Assembly: GCA_963757565.1 (NCBI GenBank)
Contig: CAVWSB010000011.1
Coordinates: 1,922,001 to 1,986,000, forward strand
DNA: 64,000 nucleotides
Origin: PALSA-894 sp963757565
GTDB lineage: Bacteria > Pseudomonadota > Alphaproteobacteria > Rhizobiales > Xanthobacteraceae
Direction of reading: 5' to 3'
Shown one piece after another: positions 38,175 through 46,701 of the stretch. Positions within the stretch are counted from its first letter, which is position 1. Every line of letters begins with the position of its first letter. The notes under the pieces are model-generated. The model was not told the origin of the DNA. It did no database searches and saw only the letters and a program-made list of their open reading frames with translations. The position numbers and the translations under genes are program-made.

Positions 38175-38906
38175 ATGAACGATATCGCCGACCGTCTCAC
38201 CAAGGTCGAACGCGACCAGACCCACCCGAACCTGAAGCCGCGCGATGCCGCGACGCTCATTCTGATCGACCGCTCAGGACCAGCGCCGAAGGTGCTGCTC
38301 GGCAAGCGTCACGCCGGCCTGAAATTCATGGCGGGCAAGTATGTGTTTCCGGGTGGACGCATGGAGCCGGGCGACAGCAAGATGCCGGTCGCGAGCGAGC
38401 TCGATGAGAATGCCGGCGCGCGGCTGATGCGCGGCGTGCGCCGTCCGAGCCTGAACAAGGCGCGCGGGCTGGCGCTCGCGGCCATTCGCGAGACCTACGA
38501 GGAAACCGGCCTGCTGCTCGGCAAGCATGTCGACGCGGTGCCGCCGGTGCCGGATGGCCCGTGGACGGCGTTCGCCGAAGCCAAGGTGCTGCCGGATCTC
38601 GCGCAGCTTCATTTCATCGTCCGCGCGATCACGCCGCCGCGCCGCCCGCGCCGCTTCGACGCCCGCTTCTTTGCGGTGGATGCCAGCGCCATCGCGCACC
38701 GGGTCGAGGGCAAGGTGGGCCCGGACGCCGAGCTGGTCGAACTGGTCTGGCTGCCCATCTCGGAGGCCAAACAGCACGATCTGCCGACCATCACGCAGGT
38801 GGCGCTGGATGAGTTGCAGGCGCGCGTTGCCAAGGGGTTCGGCCACGACCTGCCCTCGCCGTTCTATCGGATGCTGCACAAGAAATTCGTCCGGGCGGAG
38901 CTGTAA
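38175..38906 (+). CDS. NUDIX hydrolase
   Basis: A 243-residue Nudix protein. The glycine-rich start VFPGGRMEPGD is separated by an insertion of about 35 residues from the metal-binding helix LALAAIRETYEETGLLLG. It therefore belongs to the longer NUDT19-like subgroup that often acts on CoA-like diphosphates. Substrate specificity cannot be read. The gene follows rnr by 18 bp and precedes rpmG, the usual order in this lineage. Confidence 0.88.
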   Translation: MNDIADRLTKVERDQTHPNLKPRDAATLILIDRSGPAPKVLLGKRHAGLKFMAGKYVFPGGRMEPGDSKMPVASELDENAGARLMRGVRRPSLNKARGLALAAIRETYEETGLLLGKHVDAVPPVPDGPWTAFAEAKVLPDLAQLHFIVRAITPPRRPRRFDARFFAVDASAIAHRVEGKVGPDAELVELVWLPISEAKQHDLPTITQVALDELQARVAKGFGHDLPSPFYRMLHKKFVRAEL

Positions 38907-38985
38907 ATCGGGCCCGAAACCCCGATTTCCTTGACATTCCGGGCTCCGCCGCTAGGGTCCGGCCAAATTTTGCAGGAGAGATCAG

Positions 38986-39153
38986 ATGGCCAAGTCCACC
39001 ACCATCAAGGTGAAGCTCGTGTCCAGCGCCGATACCGGTTTCTATTACGTGACGCGCAAGAATTCGCGCACCATGACCGACAAGCTGGTGATGAAGAAGT
39101 ACGATCCCGTCGCCAAGAAGCACGTCGAGTTCCGGGAATCGAAGATCAAGTAG
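38986..39153 (+). CDS. rpmG: Large ribosomal subunit protein bL33
   Basis: A 55-residue protein read from the ATG at 38986: MAKSTTIKVKLVSSADTGFY, then YVTRKNSRTMTDKLVMKKYD and the basic end KHVEFRESKIK. This is the Cys-free type of bL33. GGAGAG lies about seven bases upstream. A hairpin follows the stop within 30 bp. Confidence 0.96.
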   Translation: MAKSTTIKVKLVSSADTGFYYVTRKNSRTMTDKLVMKKYDPVAKKHVEFRESKIK

Positions 39154-39179
39154 GAAGCCCGCATCACGGACTTTTGAGG

Positions 39180-39197
39180 GGGCGCCGCAAGGCGCCC
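39180..39197 (+). terminator. Hairpin after rpmG
   Basis: gggcgcc (39180-39186) and ggcgccc (39191-39197) form a 7-bp stem with a stable GCAA loop, followed by ttt and, a few bases on, tttt. It is a probable intrinsic terminator for rpmG. Confidence 0.65.
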
Positions 39198-39251
39198 TTT
39201 GCGTTTTGCGCCCGCTCGGATTGAATGCCGCGAAACCGGGAGAACTGACCG

Positions 39252-39683
39252 ATGCGCTTCATTCGCCTCCTCCCGCTTCTGCTCCTGTTTGCCGCCGCGC
39301 CCGCGCTCGCCGAGGGGCCGCACCGCCTCGCGCTGCAGATCACCGACAACGACGCCGACAAGATGAATACGGTGCTCAACGTCGCCGCCAACGTGTCGAA
39401 GTACTATTCGGACAAGGGCGAAGAGGTGGAAATCCAGGTGGTGGCGTTCAACGCCGGCCTGCACATGCTGCGCGACGACACCTCGCCGGTGAAGCCGCGG
39501 CTGACCTCGTTCGCCAAAGGCATGCCAAACGTCAGCTTCAAGGCCTGCCAGAACACCATCGACGGCATGTCCAAGCGCGAGGGCAAGGATATCCTGATCG
39601 TCGGCGAGGCGAGCCGAGTGCCGTCAGGCGCCGTGACGCTGATCGAGCTCAGCGAAAAAGGCTGGACGATCGTGCGGCCTTGA
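39252..39683 (+). CDS. Periplasmic DsrE-like protein
   Basis: A 143-residue protein with a signal peptide (LLPLLLLFAAAPALA). It is followed by a DsrE/DsrF-like fold: HRLALQITDNDADKMNTVLN, VEIQVVAFNAGLHML, FKACQNTIDGMSKREGKDI. A single Cys at the position typical for these sulfur-carrier-like proteins lies in FKACQN. Whether it carries sulfur is unknown. Confidence 0.75.
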   Translation: MRFIRLLPLLLLFAAAPALAEGPHRLALQITDNDADKMNTVLNVAANVSKYYSDKGEEVEIQVVAFNAGLHMLRDDTSPVKPRLTSFAKGMPNVSFKACQNTIDGMSKREGKDILIVGEASRVPSGAVTLIELSEKGWTIVRP

Positions 39684-39996
39684 AAAGGCTGGAAGAGAAG
39701 GTGGCCGGCCGGGAGCGGTGTCATTGAGGAGGCCACTCACACCGTCCCGAACCGGCCGAACCCCACGGGTGTCAGGAGATGCGGCGGACCTGAGCATTCC
39801 GTAGGGTATTCAAAGAGATATGGAGCGGTCTTCTGCGGGCATCTTCACTCCCGCTCCGCGCATCCATGCCCTGCCCTGAAGCTAAGGCATCCGGCGCGGA
39901 AAGCAACGCTCCGAGGCCCGGCAGGCTGACGAGATTCGCCGGTAGTGTAAAGGGTTAGGGTTTATTTGGAACCCGTCTCCGAACGTCCGGAAATGG
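39684..39996. other. Intergenic region without a gene, contains an imperfect inverted repeat
   Basis: About 310 bp between the DsrE-like gene and the end of pleD. No convincing gene is seen. The stretch 39703-39757 holds an imperfect inverted repeat (ggccgg...gggagcggtgt against acaccgtcccg...ccggcc), and 39820-39865 has ggagcgg and ccgctcc. The first could be a large terminator or part of a small RNA. Confidence 0.5.
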
Positions 39997-41367
39997 TTAC
40001 GCGGCGTCCGATACAACCCGATTTCGCCCGTCGCGCTTGGCGCGGTATAGCGCCTGGTCGGCGCGTTTGAGCAGGGTCGCCGCCGTATCGTTGGCGATCA
40101 GCGCCGAAAGCCCGATCGAGAGCGTGACGTCGATCGCCTTCGCGCCCTGCTCGATTGCAAAGGGCTCGCCGGCGATCCGGCGGCGAATGCGCTCGGCGAC
40201 GAGCGCGGCGACGGCCATGTCGGTCTCCGGCATCACGATGACGAACTCCTCACCGCCGTAGCGGCACGCGAGGTCGATGCCGCGGATGGATTTCTTCACG
40301 CGCACCGCGAATTCGCGCAGCACATCGTCACCCGCATCGTGTCCGTGCGTATCGTTGATCGCCTTGAAGTAGTCGATGTCGAGCACCAGCAACGTCAGCG
40401 GCTTGCCGCGCCCGGCCGCCTGCTCGACCAGTGTGCCGAGATGGCTCTCCATGTAGCGGCGATTGTAGAGGCCAGTCAGCCCGTCGGTGATCGCCATCTC
40501 CATCGACTGCTGCACGTTATCGCGCAGCCGCACCGTGTAGCGCCTGCGGCGGATCTGCGTGCGCACACGCGCGAGCAATTCGTTCTTGTCGATCGGGCGC
40601 ACCAGATAATCGTTCACGCCGATCTCGAGGCCGCGCAACAGCCGCGCGTTATCCTCGGCCTCGGCGATCATGAGGATCGGCACGCCGCGCGTGCGGTCAA
40701 GCGAGCGCACCTGGCTGCACAGACGCAGGCCGTCGAAGCTCTCAAGCCCGAGCGAAACGATCAGGCATTCGTAGTTGGCCTCGGCTGCATGAAACAGCGC
40801 TTCCTGCGGGTTCGGCTCAACGTCGACCGTGTGCTCGGTGGTCAGGATGCCGGCGATGCGCTCGTAGGAGGACTTGCGGTCGTCCACCAGCAGCACACGC
40901 CCGCCTGCGCCCGTTTCGGATAGTGCCGCCACTTCGGGATCGTGGATGCCGATTTCGCGCGAGGTGACGGCGCGCATGCGCAGTTCGTCCGCCGCCATCT
41001 TCAGCCGCACCAGCGAGCGCACGCGGGCGAGCAGCGCAATGTCGGACACCGGCTTGGTGAGGAAGTCGTCCGCGCCGGCTTCGAGGCCGCGCACGCGATC
41101 GGACGGCTGGTCGAGCGCCGTCACCATCACGACCGGGATGTGGTGCGTCACCGGATTGGCCTTGAGGCGCCGGCAGGTCTCGAAGCCGTCCATGCCGGGC
41201 ATCATCACGTCGAGCAGCACGATGTCGCACTGCGCGCGTTCGCAGATCGCAAGCGCCTCGGCGCCGGAATGCGCCGTCGTCACGTCGAAATATTCGGCGG
41301 TGAGCCGCGCTTCGAGCAGCTTCACGTTTGCCGGGATGTCGTCGACAACAAGGATGCGCGCAGTCAT
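39997..41367 (-). CDS. pleD: PleD-type response regulator, diguanylate cyclase
   Basis: A 456-residue REC-REC-GGDEF protein. The first receiver has the phosphorylatable Asp in DIVLLDVMMPGMDG; the second is degenerate (ECLIVSLGLESFDG, no Asp). The GGDEF domain reads RYGGEEFVIVMPET, with the inhibitory RGID site just before it. It makes cyclic-di-GMP and in Caulobacter controls polar development. Its start overlaps the divK stop (ATGA), forming the classic divK-pleD operon. Confidence 0.95.
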   Translation of the reverse strand: MTARILVVDDIPANVKLLEARLTAEYFDVTTAHSGAEALAICERAQCDIVLLDVMMPGMDGFETCRRLKANPVTHHIPVVMVTALDQPSDRVRGLEAGADDFLTKPVSDIALLARVRSLVRLKMAADELRMRAVTSREIGIHDPEVAALSETGAGGRVLLVDDRKSSYERIAGILTTEHTVDVEPNPQEALFHAAEANYECLIVSLGLESFDGLRLCSQVRSLDRTRGVPILMIAEAEDNARLLRGLEIGVNDYLVRPIDKNELLARVRTQIRRRRYTVRLRDNVQQSMEMAITDGLTGLYNRRYMESHLGTLVEQAAGRGKPLTLLVLDIDYFKAINDTHGHDAGDDVLREFAVRVKKSIRGIDLACRYGGEEFVIVMPETDMAVAALVAERIRRRIAGEPFAIEQGAKAIDVTLSIGLSALIANDTAATLLKRADQALYRAKRDGRNRVVSDAA

Positions 41368-41747
41368 CGCGGACGCTCCTCGGTACCGAGGAAGTGCCGC
41401 ACCGTCTCGATGAACTTGCCGACCGAGATCGGCTTCGAGAGATACGCCTCGCAGCCGCCCTCGCGGATGCGCTCCTCGTCGCCCTTCATGGCGAACGCCG
41501 TAACAGCCACAACCGGTATCGACTTCAACTCGGCGTCATCCTTGAGCCATTTGGTCACTTCGAGGCCGGACACTTCGGGCAACTGGATATCCATGATGAT
41601 CAGGTCGGGGCGATGCTTGCGCGCGAGATCGAGCGCTTCGATCCCGTTGCGGGTGCCGACGGTGTGGTAGCCATGGGCCTCCAACAGGTCGTGGAAGAGC
41701 TTCATGTTGAGCTCGTTGTCCTCCACGATCAGGACGGTCTTGGCCAT
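41364..41747 (-). CDS. divK: Single-domain response regulator DivK
   Basis: A 127-residue receiver domain only. It has the acidic pair in LIVEDNELNMKLF, the phospho-Asp in LIIMDIQLPEVSG, Thr in VVAVTAFAM, and Lys in YLSKPIS. DivK links the PleC/DivJ kinases to CtrA control of the cell cycle. The gene is followed directly by pleD. Confidence 0.94.
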   Translation of the reverse strand: MAKTVLIVEDNELNMKLFHDLLEAHGYHTVGTRNGIEALDLARKHRPDLIIMDIQLPEVSGLEVTKWLKDDAELKSIPVVAVTAFAMKGDEERIREGGCEAYLSKPISVGKFIETVRHFLGTEERPR

Positions 41748-41861
41748 TCGCTACCCCATCGATCCTGGCTCACGGCCAAGCGGATCGCTCGCCCCCGGCG
41801 CACGAACGGGCATAATCTTAGTAAAACCCTAGCGGCGATCCGTTACGGAAAGGCAAACAGC

Positions 41862-42161
41862 GTGGGTAAACCTGCCCGCATCACCCGCAAAATCGCTGAA
41901 TCTGTTGCGATTCAGGCACTCGGATACATGGCCGGGGAACCGGAGCGGCTGGGTGCCTTTCTCGCAGCCACAGGTATTGGGCCGGAGATGATTCGCAAGG
42001 CTGCCGCCGATCCGGCCTTTCTTGCGGGCGTGCTCGATCACGTCTGCGGCGACGAGGCGTTGCTGTTAGCGGTGGCAAATCATGCCGGGATCGCCCCGCA
42101 GGAACTTGAGCACGCACAGGCCGTGCTCAGCGGGCGGCCTTGGCGGCCGGAGGTATCCTGA
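41862..42161 (+). CDS. DUF3572-family protein
   Basis: A 99-residue all-helical protein: ESVAIQALGYMAGEPERLGAFLAATGI, then AADPAFLAGVLDHVCGDEALLL. It matches the alphaproteobacterial DUF3572 family, unknown in function. A GTG start is likely (VGKPARITRK). It is divergent from divK and ends four bases before dinB, so it is probably co-transcribed with the polymerase. Confidence 0.82.
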   Translation: MGKPARITRKIAESVAIQALGYMAGEPERLGAFLAATGIGPEMIRKAAADPAFLAGVLDHVCGDEALLLAVANHAGIAPQELEHAQAVLSGRPWRPEVS

Positions 42162-42165
42162 TCCA

Positions 42166-43470
42166 ATGACGGCCTTCTGCCGCGACTGCTTTGCGGACGC
42201 GCGCGAGACGCAAACGCGCTGCGCCGCCTGCGGCTCGCCACGGCTGATCCGGCACCCGCAACTCGACGCGCTCTCGATCGCCCATGTGGACTGCGACGCG
42301 TTCTACGCCACCGTGGAAAAGCGCGACGACCCATCGCTCGCCGACAAGCCGCTGATCATCGGCGGCGGCAAGCGCGGTGTGGTTTCGACAGCCTGCTACA
42401 TCGCGCGCACCTTCGGCGTCCATTCGGCGATGCCGATGTTCAAGGCGCTGAAAGCGTGCCCGCATGCCGTCGTCGTCAAGCCCGACATGCAGAAATACGT
42501 GCGCGTGGGGCGTGAGGTGCGCAAGCTGATGTTCGAACTGACCCCGCAGGTCGAGCCGCTCTCGATCGACGAGGCGTTCATGGACCTCACCGGCACCGCG
42601 CGGCTGCATGCCATGAGCCCTGCCCGCTCGCTCGCGCGGTTTGCGCGGCGGGTTGAAGCGGACATCGGCATCTCGGTCTCGATCGGGCTGTCGGCGAACA
42701 AGTTCCTGGCCAAGATCGCCTCCGACCTCGACAAGCCGCGCGGTTTCGCGGTCCTCGGCAAGGACGAAGCGGTGGCGTTCCTGGCCGCAAGGCCCGTCGG
42801 CTTCATCTGGGGTGTCGGCAAGGCGAGCGCGGCAAGGCTGCAACGCGACGGCTTCAACACCGTCGCCGACCTGCAGCGCGCCGACGAGAGCGACCTGATG
42901 AAGCGCTACGGCGTCGAGGGCCGGCGGCTGTGGCGTCTCTCGCGCGGCATCGACGACCGCGGCGTCAATCCCGAGCGCGAGACCAAGAGCGTGTCGGCCG
43001 AAACGACCTTCGGCGCGGACATCGCCTCCTACAAGCCGCTCGAAAAAATCCTCTGGTCGCTGTCGGAAAAAGTCTCCGCGCGGCTCAAGTCGAGCGGGCT
43101 TGCCGGTGCGACCGTGCAGCTGAAGCTCAAGACCGACGACTTTCGCCTCCGCACACGCGCCCGCTCGCTCGGAGAACCGACACAACTCGCGGCACGCATC
43201 TTCGCGGCCGGCAAGGATTTGCTGGCGCGCGAGATCGACGGCACAAAATTTCGTCTGCTTGGCATCGGCGTCTCGAACATGGATTTTGGCGAGAAGGCCG
43301 ACACCGACGACCTGATCGATCTCAAGGCAACCCGCACCAAGGACGCGGAACGCGCCGTCGACAAGGTGCGCGAGAAATTCGGCAAGGCGGCCGTGGTCAA
43401 AGGTCTCGTGTTCGACGGCGCGATCGAAGACGATGAGGATGAGGAAAGCACATCCTCGCGTCCGCGATGA
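42166..43470 (+). CDS. dinB: DNA polymerase IV with N-terminal zinc ribbon
   Basis: A 434-residue Y-family translesion polymerase. A four-Cys N-terminal element (FCRDCFADARETQTRCAACG) precedes the palm domain, a form I associate with rhizobial DinB. Catalytic acidic residues lie in AHVDCDAFYATVEKRDD and VEPLSIDEAFMDLTG. The little-finger domain and a C-terminal acidic tail follow. A beta-clamp-binding motif is not obvious at the end. Probably damage-induced, but no LexA box was identified. Confidence 0.93.
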   Translation: MTAFCRDCFADARETQTRCAACGSPRLIRHPQLDALSIAHVDCDAFYATVEKRDDPSLADKPLIIGGGKRGVVSTACYIARTFGVHSAMPMFKALKACPHAVVVKPDMQKYVRVGREVRKLMFELTPQVEPLSIDEAFMDLTGTARLHAMSPARSLARFARRVEADIGISVSIGLSANKFLAKIASDLDKPRGFAVLGKDEAVAFLAARPVGFIWGVGKASAARLQRDGFNTVADLQRADESDLMKRYGVEGRRLWRLSRGIDDRGVNPERETKSVSAETTFGADIASYKPLEKILWSLSEKVSARLKSSGLAGATVQLKLKTDDFRLRTRARSLGEPTQLAARIFAAGKDLLAREIDGTKFRLLGIGVSNMDFGEKADTDDLIDLKATRTKDAERAVDKVREKFGKAAVVKGLVFDGAIEDDEDEESTSSRPR

Positions 43471-43473
43471 TCG

Positions 43474-44397
43474 CTACGGCGTGTTGAGCGAGCGCACGAC
43501 GCGGAAGCTGTATCCGCTGCCGTGATAGGCGTCGTTGCGCATCCCCGCGCGCAGGAAATAGGCATGCCAATCCCACGGCCCGCCGCGGATCACGCGCTTT
43601 GTGCAGTCACCTTCGAGCCATGGCGAGCCGTCGACCGGCGTGTCTTGGTTGAAGCGCTTGTTGTAGCAGTCCTCGGTCCATTCCCAGCCGTTGCCGTGCA
43701 CTTGATAGAGGCCGAACCTGTTCGGCGCGTAGGCATCGACTGGCTTCGGCGCCTTGGCGTCGACGCCGTGCGGCCCTCCGCCGTAAGGGATCGAGGCATA
43801 ATAGTTCGCGTCTTTGTCGGTGATGGTCTTGCCGAACCAGAACGGCGTCGTGGTGCCGGCGCGGGTGAAATATTCGCGCTCGGATTCGCTCGGCAGCCGA
43901 TAGGTGCGGCCGACTTTCCTCGAAAGCCAGGCCAGATAGGCTTTCGCCGCTTCGAAGCTGATACCGGCAGCCGGCAGGCGCCCGCGCCCGAAACCATGGT
44001 CATCGTCGCGATTGCCGTCGCACCCGCCATCGGCCACGCATGCATCCCACTCATCGAATGAGATCTTGAACCGGCCGACCGCGAACGGCTTTGCGATGGT
44101 CACCCGATGCAGCGGGAATTCCGCGTCGAACCGCCCCTCTTCCTTGGGCGGCGTGCCCATCATGAAGGTGCCTTTCGGCACCACCACCATTTCGGGACAC
44201 GCGTCGCATTCCTTGAAGCTGTCCTTCGGCTTCAGGGATCGCTCGCGCTCCGGCATCAGCGGCGAAATGCCGGCGGGAAAGATCTGCGCCGGATTGTCCG
44301 GCACGGTCTTCGCGGCGGGCTGAGCGAGCGCGGGGACAGCAAGACACGCGACAGCGGCGGCAGTCGCGACTGACCTGAACGATGCGAGCATCATCAA
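43474..44397 (-). CDS. Secreted SUMF1-domain protein (FGE-like, catalytic cysteines absent)
   Basis: A 307-residue protein with a signal peptide and a formylglycine-generating-enzyme-type domain. MVVVPKGTFMMGTPPKEEGRF is at the start of the domain, then YRLPSESEREYFTRAG, VHGNGWEWTEDCYN, and RVIRGGPWDWHAYFLRAGMRN with SYSFRVVRS-like text at the end. True formylglycine enzymes carry a Cys pair in this last region; none is present. It is therefore probably a binding or structural member. It is convergent with dinB (3-bp gap). Confidence 0.87.
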   Translation of the reverse strand: MMMLASFRSVATAAAVACLAVPALAQPAAKTVPDNPAQIFPAGISPLMPERERSLKPKDSFKECDACPEMVVVPKGTFMMGTPPKEEGRFDAEFPLHRVTIAKPFAVGRFKISFDEWDACVADGGCDGNRDDDHGFGRGRLPAAGISFEAAKAYLAWLSRKVGRTYRLPSESEREYFTRAGTTTPFWFGKTITDKDANYYASIPYGGGPHGVDAKAPKPVDAYAPNRFGLYQVHGNGWEWTEDCYNKRFNQDTPVDGSPWLEGDCTKRVIRGGPWDWHAYFLRAGMRNDAYHGSGYSFRVVRSLNTP

Positions 44398-44470
44398 TCC
44401 TTGTGGACTGATGAGTTAGTCGCGCGGAGCCCTGCCCGCGTTCACACGGACCAACGGTCCACTGAACGCG

Positions 44471-45337
44471 CTACTTGCAGGCCTTGGTCTTCTTCACGTC
44501 GAGCGAGGTCATCTTGCCGTCGATGACGAAATCGCCGTAGTCGAGCTTCAGCGCGCGTGAAATGCCGTTCTCGTACATCTCGAACGAGATCGCGTAGACC
44601 GGCGTCTGCTCGCTCGGCTCATCGCTCTTCTTTTGTGCCTTGTCGAAATAGCTGATCGTCACCGGCCAACGCGCAAGCCCCGCGAGCGAATCCTTGTTGG
44701 CCGCCGCGTCCTCCGGCTTCTTGTCCGGCTCGATGCGACGTCCGATCACCGAGAGCGACTGGTAGATTTTCTCGCCGGACTCCGAGCCGTCATACACCTG
44801 CACTTCGAGCAGCGATTTTCCCGCCCGCGCGGCCTCGATCAGCAGGCGCATATGCTCGGTCGGAAACACCACCTTGCCGGCATCGAACTTCTTGTCCCCG
44901 GGCTTGCTCAGCTTGACGGCAACATTCTCCTTGCCGCGGTCGGCGCTGCCGTCGACCTCGCCGATCTCCTTCTGGTCCATGTAGTTCTGCGACTTGAAGC
45001 GGAAGCTCTTGCCGTCCGCTCCTTCCCAGGTCGTGGTGCGCAGATCGCTGAGCGCGACCTTGCCCTCGCCGCTGTCCAACTCCGTCACCTGACGGAATTG
45101 CAGCGCGTAGCCCTCGCAGGATGAGCCGGAGAAATCATAAACGATGCGTCCGCGAACCGATTCGAGCGCACGCTTGCCGCGCGAACTGGTCAGCGTGAGA
45201 TCGTAAATCGCGACGTGCGGCGCGAGATTGACGGTGCCCGCCGGTCCCTGGGCGTTCGCCGCGCTGTACGCCGCCAGACAGGCGGACGCGATCAGCATTG
45301 CGACGAAACCAAGGCGGACGGGGGTAGCTGAAATCAT
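44471..45337 (-). CDS. eipB: Cell-envelope integrity protein EipB (DUF1849)
   Basis: A 288-residue periplasmic protein with a signal peptide (FVAMLIASACLAAYSAANA). DUF1849 landmarks include HVAIYDLTLTSSRGKRAL, RGRIVYDFSGSSCEGYALQFRQ and, near the end, FEMYENGISRALKLDYGDF, closing with ACK. The two Cys (SCEGY and KACK) correspond to the disulfide known for Brucella EipB, where the protein supports envelope integrity. The ATG at 45337 has GGAG upstream. Confidence 0.9.
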   Translation of the reverse strand: MISATPVRLGFVAMLIASACLAAYSAANAQGPAGTVNLAPHVAIYDLTLTSSRGKRALESVRGRIVYDFSGSSCEGYALQFRQVTELDSGEGKVALSDLRTTTWEGADGKSFRFKSQNYMDQKEIGEVDGSADRGKENVAVKLSKPGDKKFDAGKVVFPTEHMRLLIEAARAGKSLLEVQVYDGSESGEKIYQSLSVIGRRIEPDKKPEDAAANKDSLAGLARWPVTISYFDKAQKKSDEPSEQTPVYAISFEMYENGISRALKLDYGDFVIDGKMTSLDVKKTKACK

Positions 45338-45471
45338 GGAAATCTCCTGCAAACCCCGCGCGGACCATAAAGACGTGCTGCGTGCGCCGCAACTGGATTG
45401 GTTGTGCATCGCGCTTGCACGTTAACGCCTGATCGGCCAAGACTTTCGAACCGACGCAGGTGGAGGCGATG

Positions 45472-45939
45472 ATGGCCGGAACGGTTGAAAAAAAGCTTTC
45501 CGATCTTGGGATTACACTCGGTACGCCGGCTGCACCGGTCGCGAACTACGTCGGCTTCGTGCGCACCGGCAACCTCCTGGTGGTGTCGGGCCAGCTCTGC
45601 TTCGGGCCTGAGGGTCAGCTCCTTGCGGTCGGCAAGCTCGGTGGCGCGGTCTCGATCGAGGACGGGCAGAAGGCAGCGCGCGCCTGCGCGATCAACCTTC
45701 TCTCCCATCTCAAGGTCGCGCTCGGGGACCTCGACAAGGTGCAACGGGTCGTGCGCCTCGGCGGCTTCATCAACGCGACGCCGGACTTCCTCGAAACGCC
45801 GAAAGTCATGAACGGCGCCTCCGACCTGATGGTCACCGCCTTCGGCGACAAGGGCCGCCACGCCCGCACCACCATCGGCGTCTCGGTGCTGCCGATGGAT
45901 GCGGCGGTCGAAGTCGAAGGCATGTTCGAGGTGTCTTGA
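45472..45939 (+). CDS. RidA/YjgF-family protein
   Basis: A 155-residue protein of the larger YjgF-like subfamily: LSDLGITLGTPAAPVANYVGFVRTG, VSGQLCFGPEG, then VVRLGGFINATPDFLETPKVMNGASDL. The conserved Arg that positions substrate in RidA lies in HARTTIGVSVLPMDAAVEVEG. RidA-type proteins deaminate reactive enamines and imines. Two adjacent ATG codons (45469, 45472) are possible starts after GGAGG. It is followed closely by a phosphodiesterase gene in the same direction. Confidence 0.88.
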   Translation: MAGTVEKKLSDLGITLGTPAAPVANYVGFVRTGNLLVVSGQLCFGPEGQLLAVGKLGGAVSIEDGQKAARACAINLLSHLKVALGDLDKVQRVVRLGGFINATPDFLETPKVMNGASDLMVTAFGDKGRHARTTIGVSVLPMDAAVEVEGMFEVS

Positions 45940-45945
45940 CCATCA

Positions 45946-46692
45946 ATGTCTGATCTTGGCTGGCTTACCGCGCGTCCGGTCGCCCATCGCGGCCTGCACG
46001 ACGCCAAGGCGGGCGTGATCGAGAACACAGCGTCAGCCTTCAACGCAGCGATCGAAGGCCGCTTCGCGATCGAGACCGACGTTCAGATCACGTCCGATGG
46101 CGAGGCGATGGTGCATCATGACTTTGCGCTTGGCCGCCTGACGCTCGGCTCGCGCCTGCTCGCCGCGATGACGGCCGAGGGGCTGAAGGAAGTGCCGTTC
46201 AAGGACACGACCGACCGCATGATGACGCTTCGCGAGCTGTGCGATTTCGTGAACTGCCGCACGCCGATGTTCATCGAGCTCAAAAGCCGGTTCGACGGCG
46301 ACCTGCGGCTGGCGAAGCGCGCCGCGCAAGTGCTGAAGGACTATCCGGGGCCCGCCGCGCTGATGTCGTTCGACCCGGCCCCGATCGCGGCGCTGCGCGA
46401 CATCGCGCCGGAGATCACGCGCGGCATCGTGGCGGAGCGGCATTACGCGGACTCGGAATGGCGCACGCTGACGGCGGCGCAAAAACGCTCGTGCGCGTTC
46501 CTGACACACATGCCGCGCACCCAGCCCGACTTCGTCGCCTATCACGTGACGGACCTGCCCTCGCCTGGCCCGCTGATTGCACGCTATCTGTTCCGCCGTC
46601 CGCTGCTCACCTGGACGGTCCGCACGCCGGAAGATCAGGCGCGCGCGAAACGCTGGGCGGACCAGATGATTTTCGAGGGGTTCAGGCCGTAA
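45946..46692 (+). CDS. Glycerophosphodiester phosphodiesterase family protein
   Basis: A 248-residue TIM-barrel phosphodiesterase. PVAHRGLHDAKAGVIENTAS contains the catalytic His-Arg-Gly and Glu-Asn-Thr; AIETDVQITSDGEAMVHHD supplies metal ligands and the second His. No signal peptide is present, so it acts in the cytoplasm. It follows RidA by 6 bp and precedes the DUF482-type gene by 9 bp, forming a run of small co-transcribed genes. Confidence 0.92.
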   Translation: MSDLGWLTARPVAHRGLHDAKAGVIENTASAFNAAIEGRFAIETDVQITSDGEAMVHHDFALGRLTLGSRLLAAMTAEGLKEVPFKDTTDRMMTLRELCDFVNCRTPMFIELKSRFDGDLRLAKRAAQVLKDYPGPAALMSFDPAPIAALRDIAPEITRGIVAERHYADSEWRTLTAAQKRSCAFLTHMPRTQPDFVAYHVTDLPSPGPLIARYLFRRPLLTWTVRTPEDQARAKRWADQMIFEGFRP

Positions 46693-46701
46693 ACTCATCG
46701 A

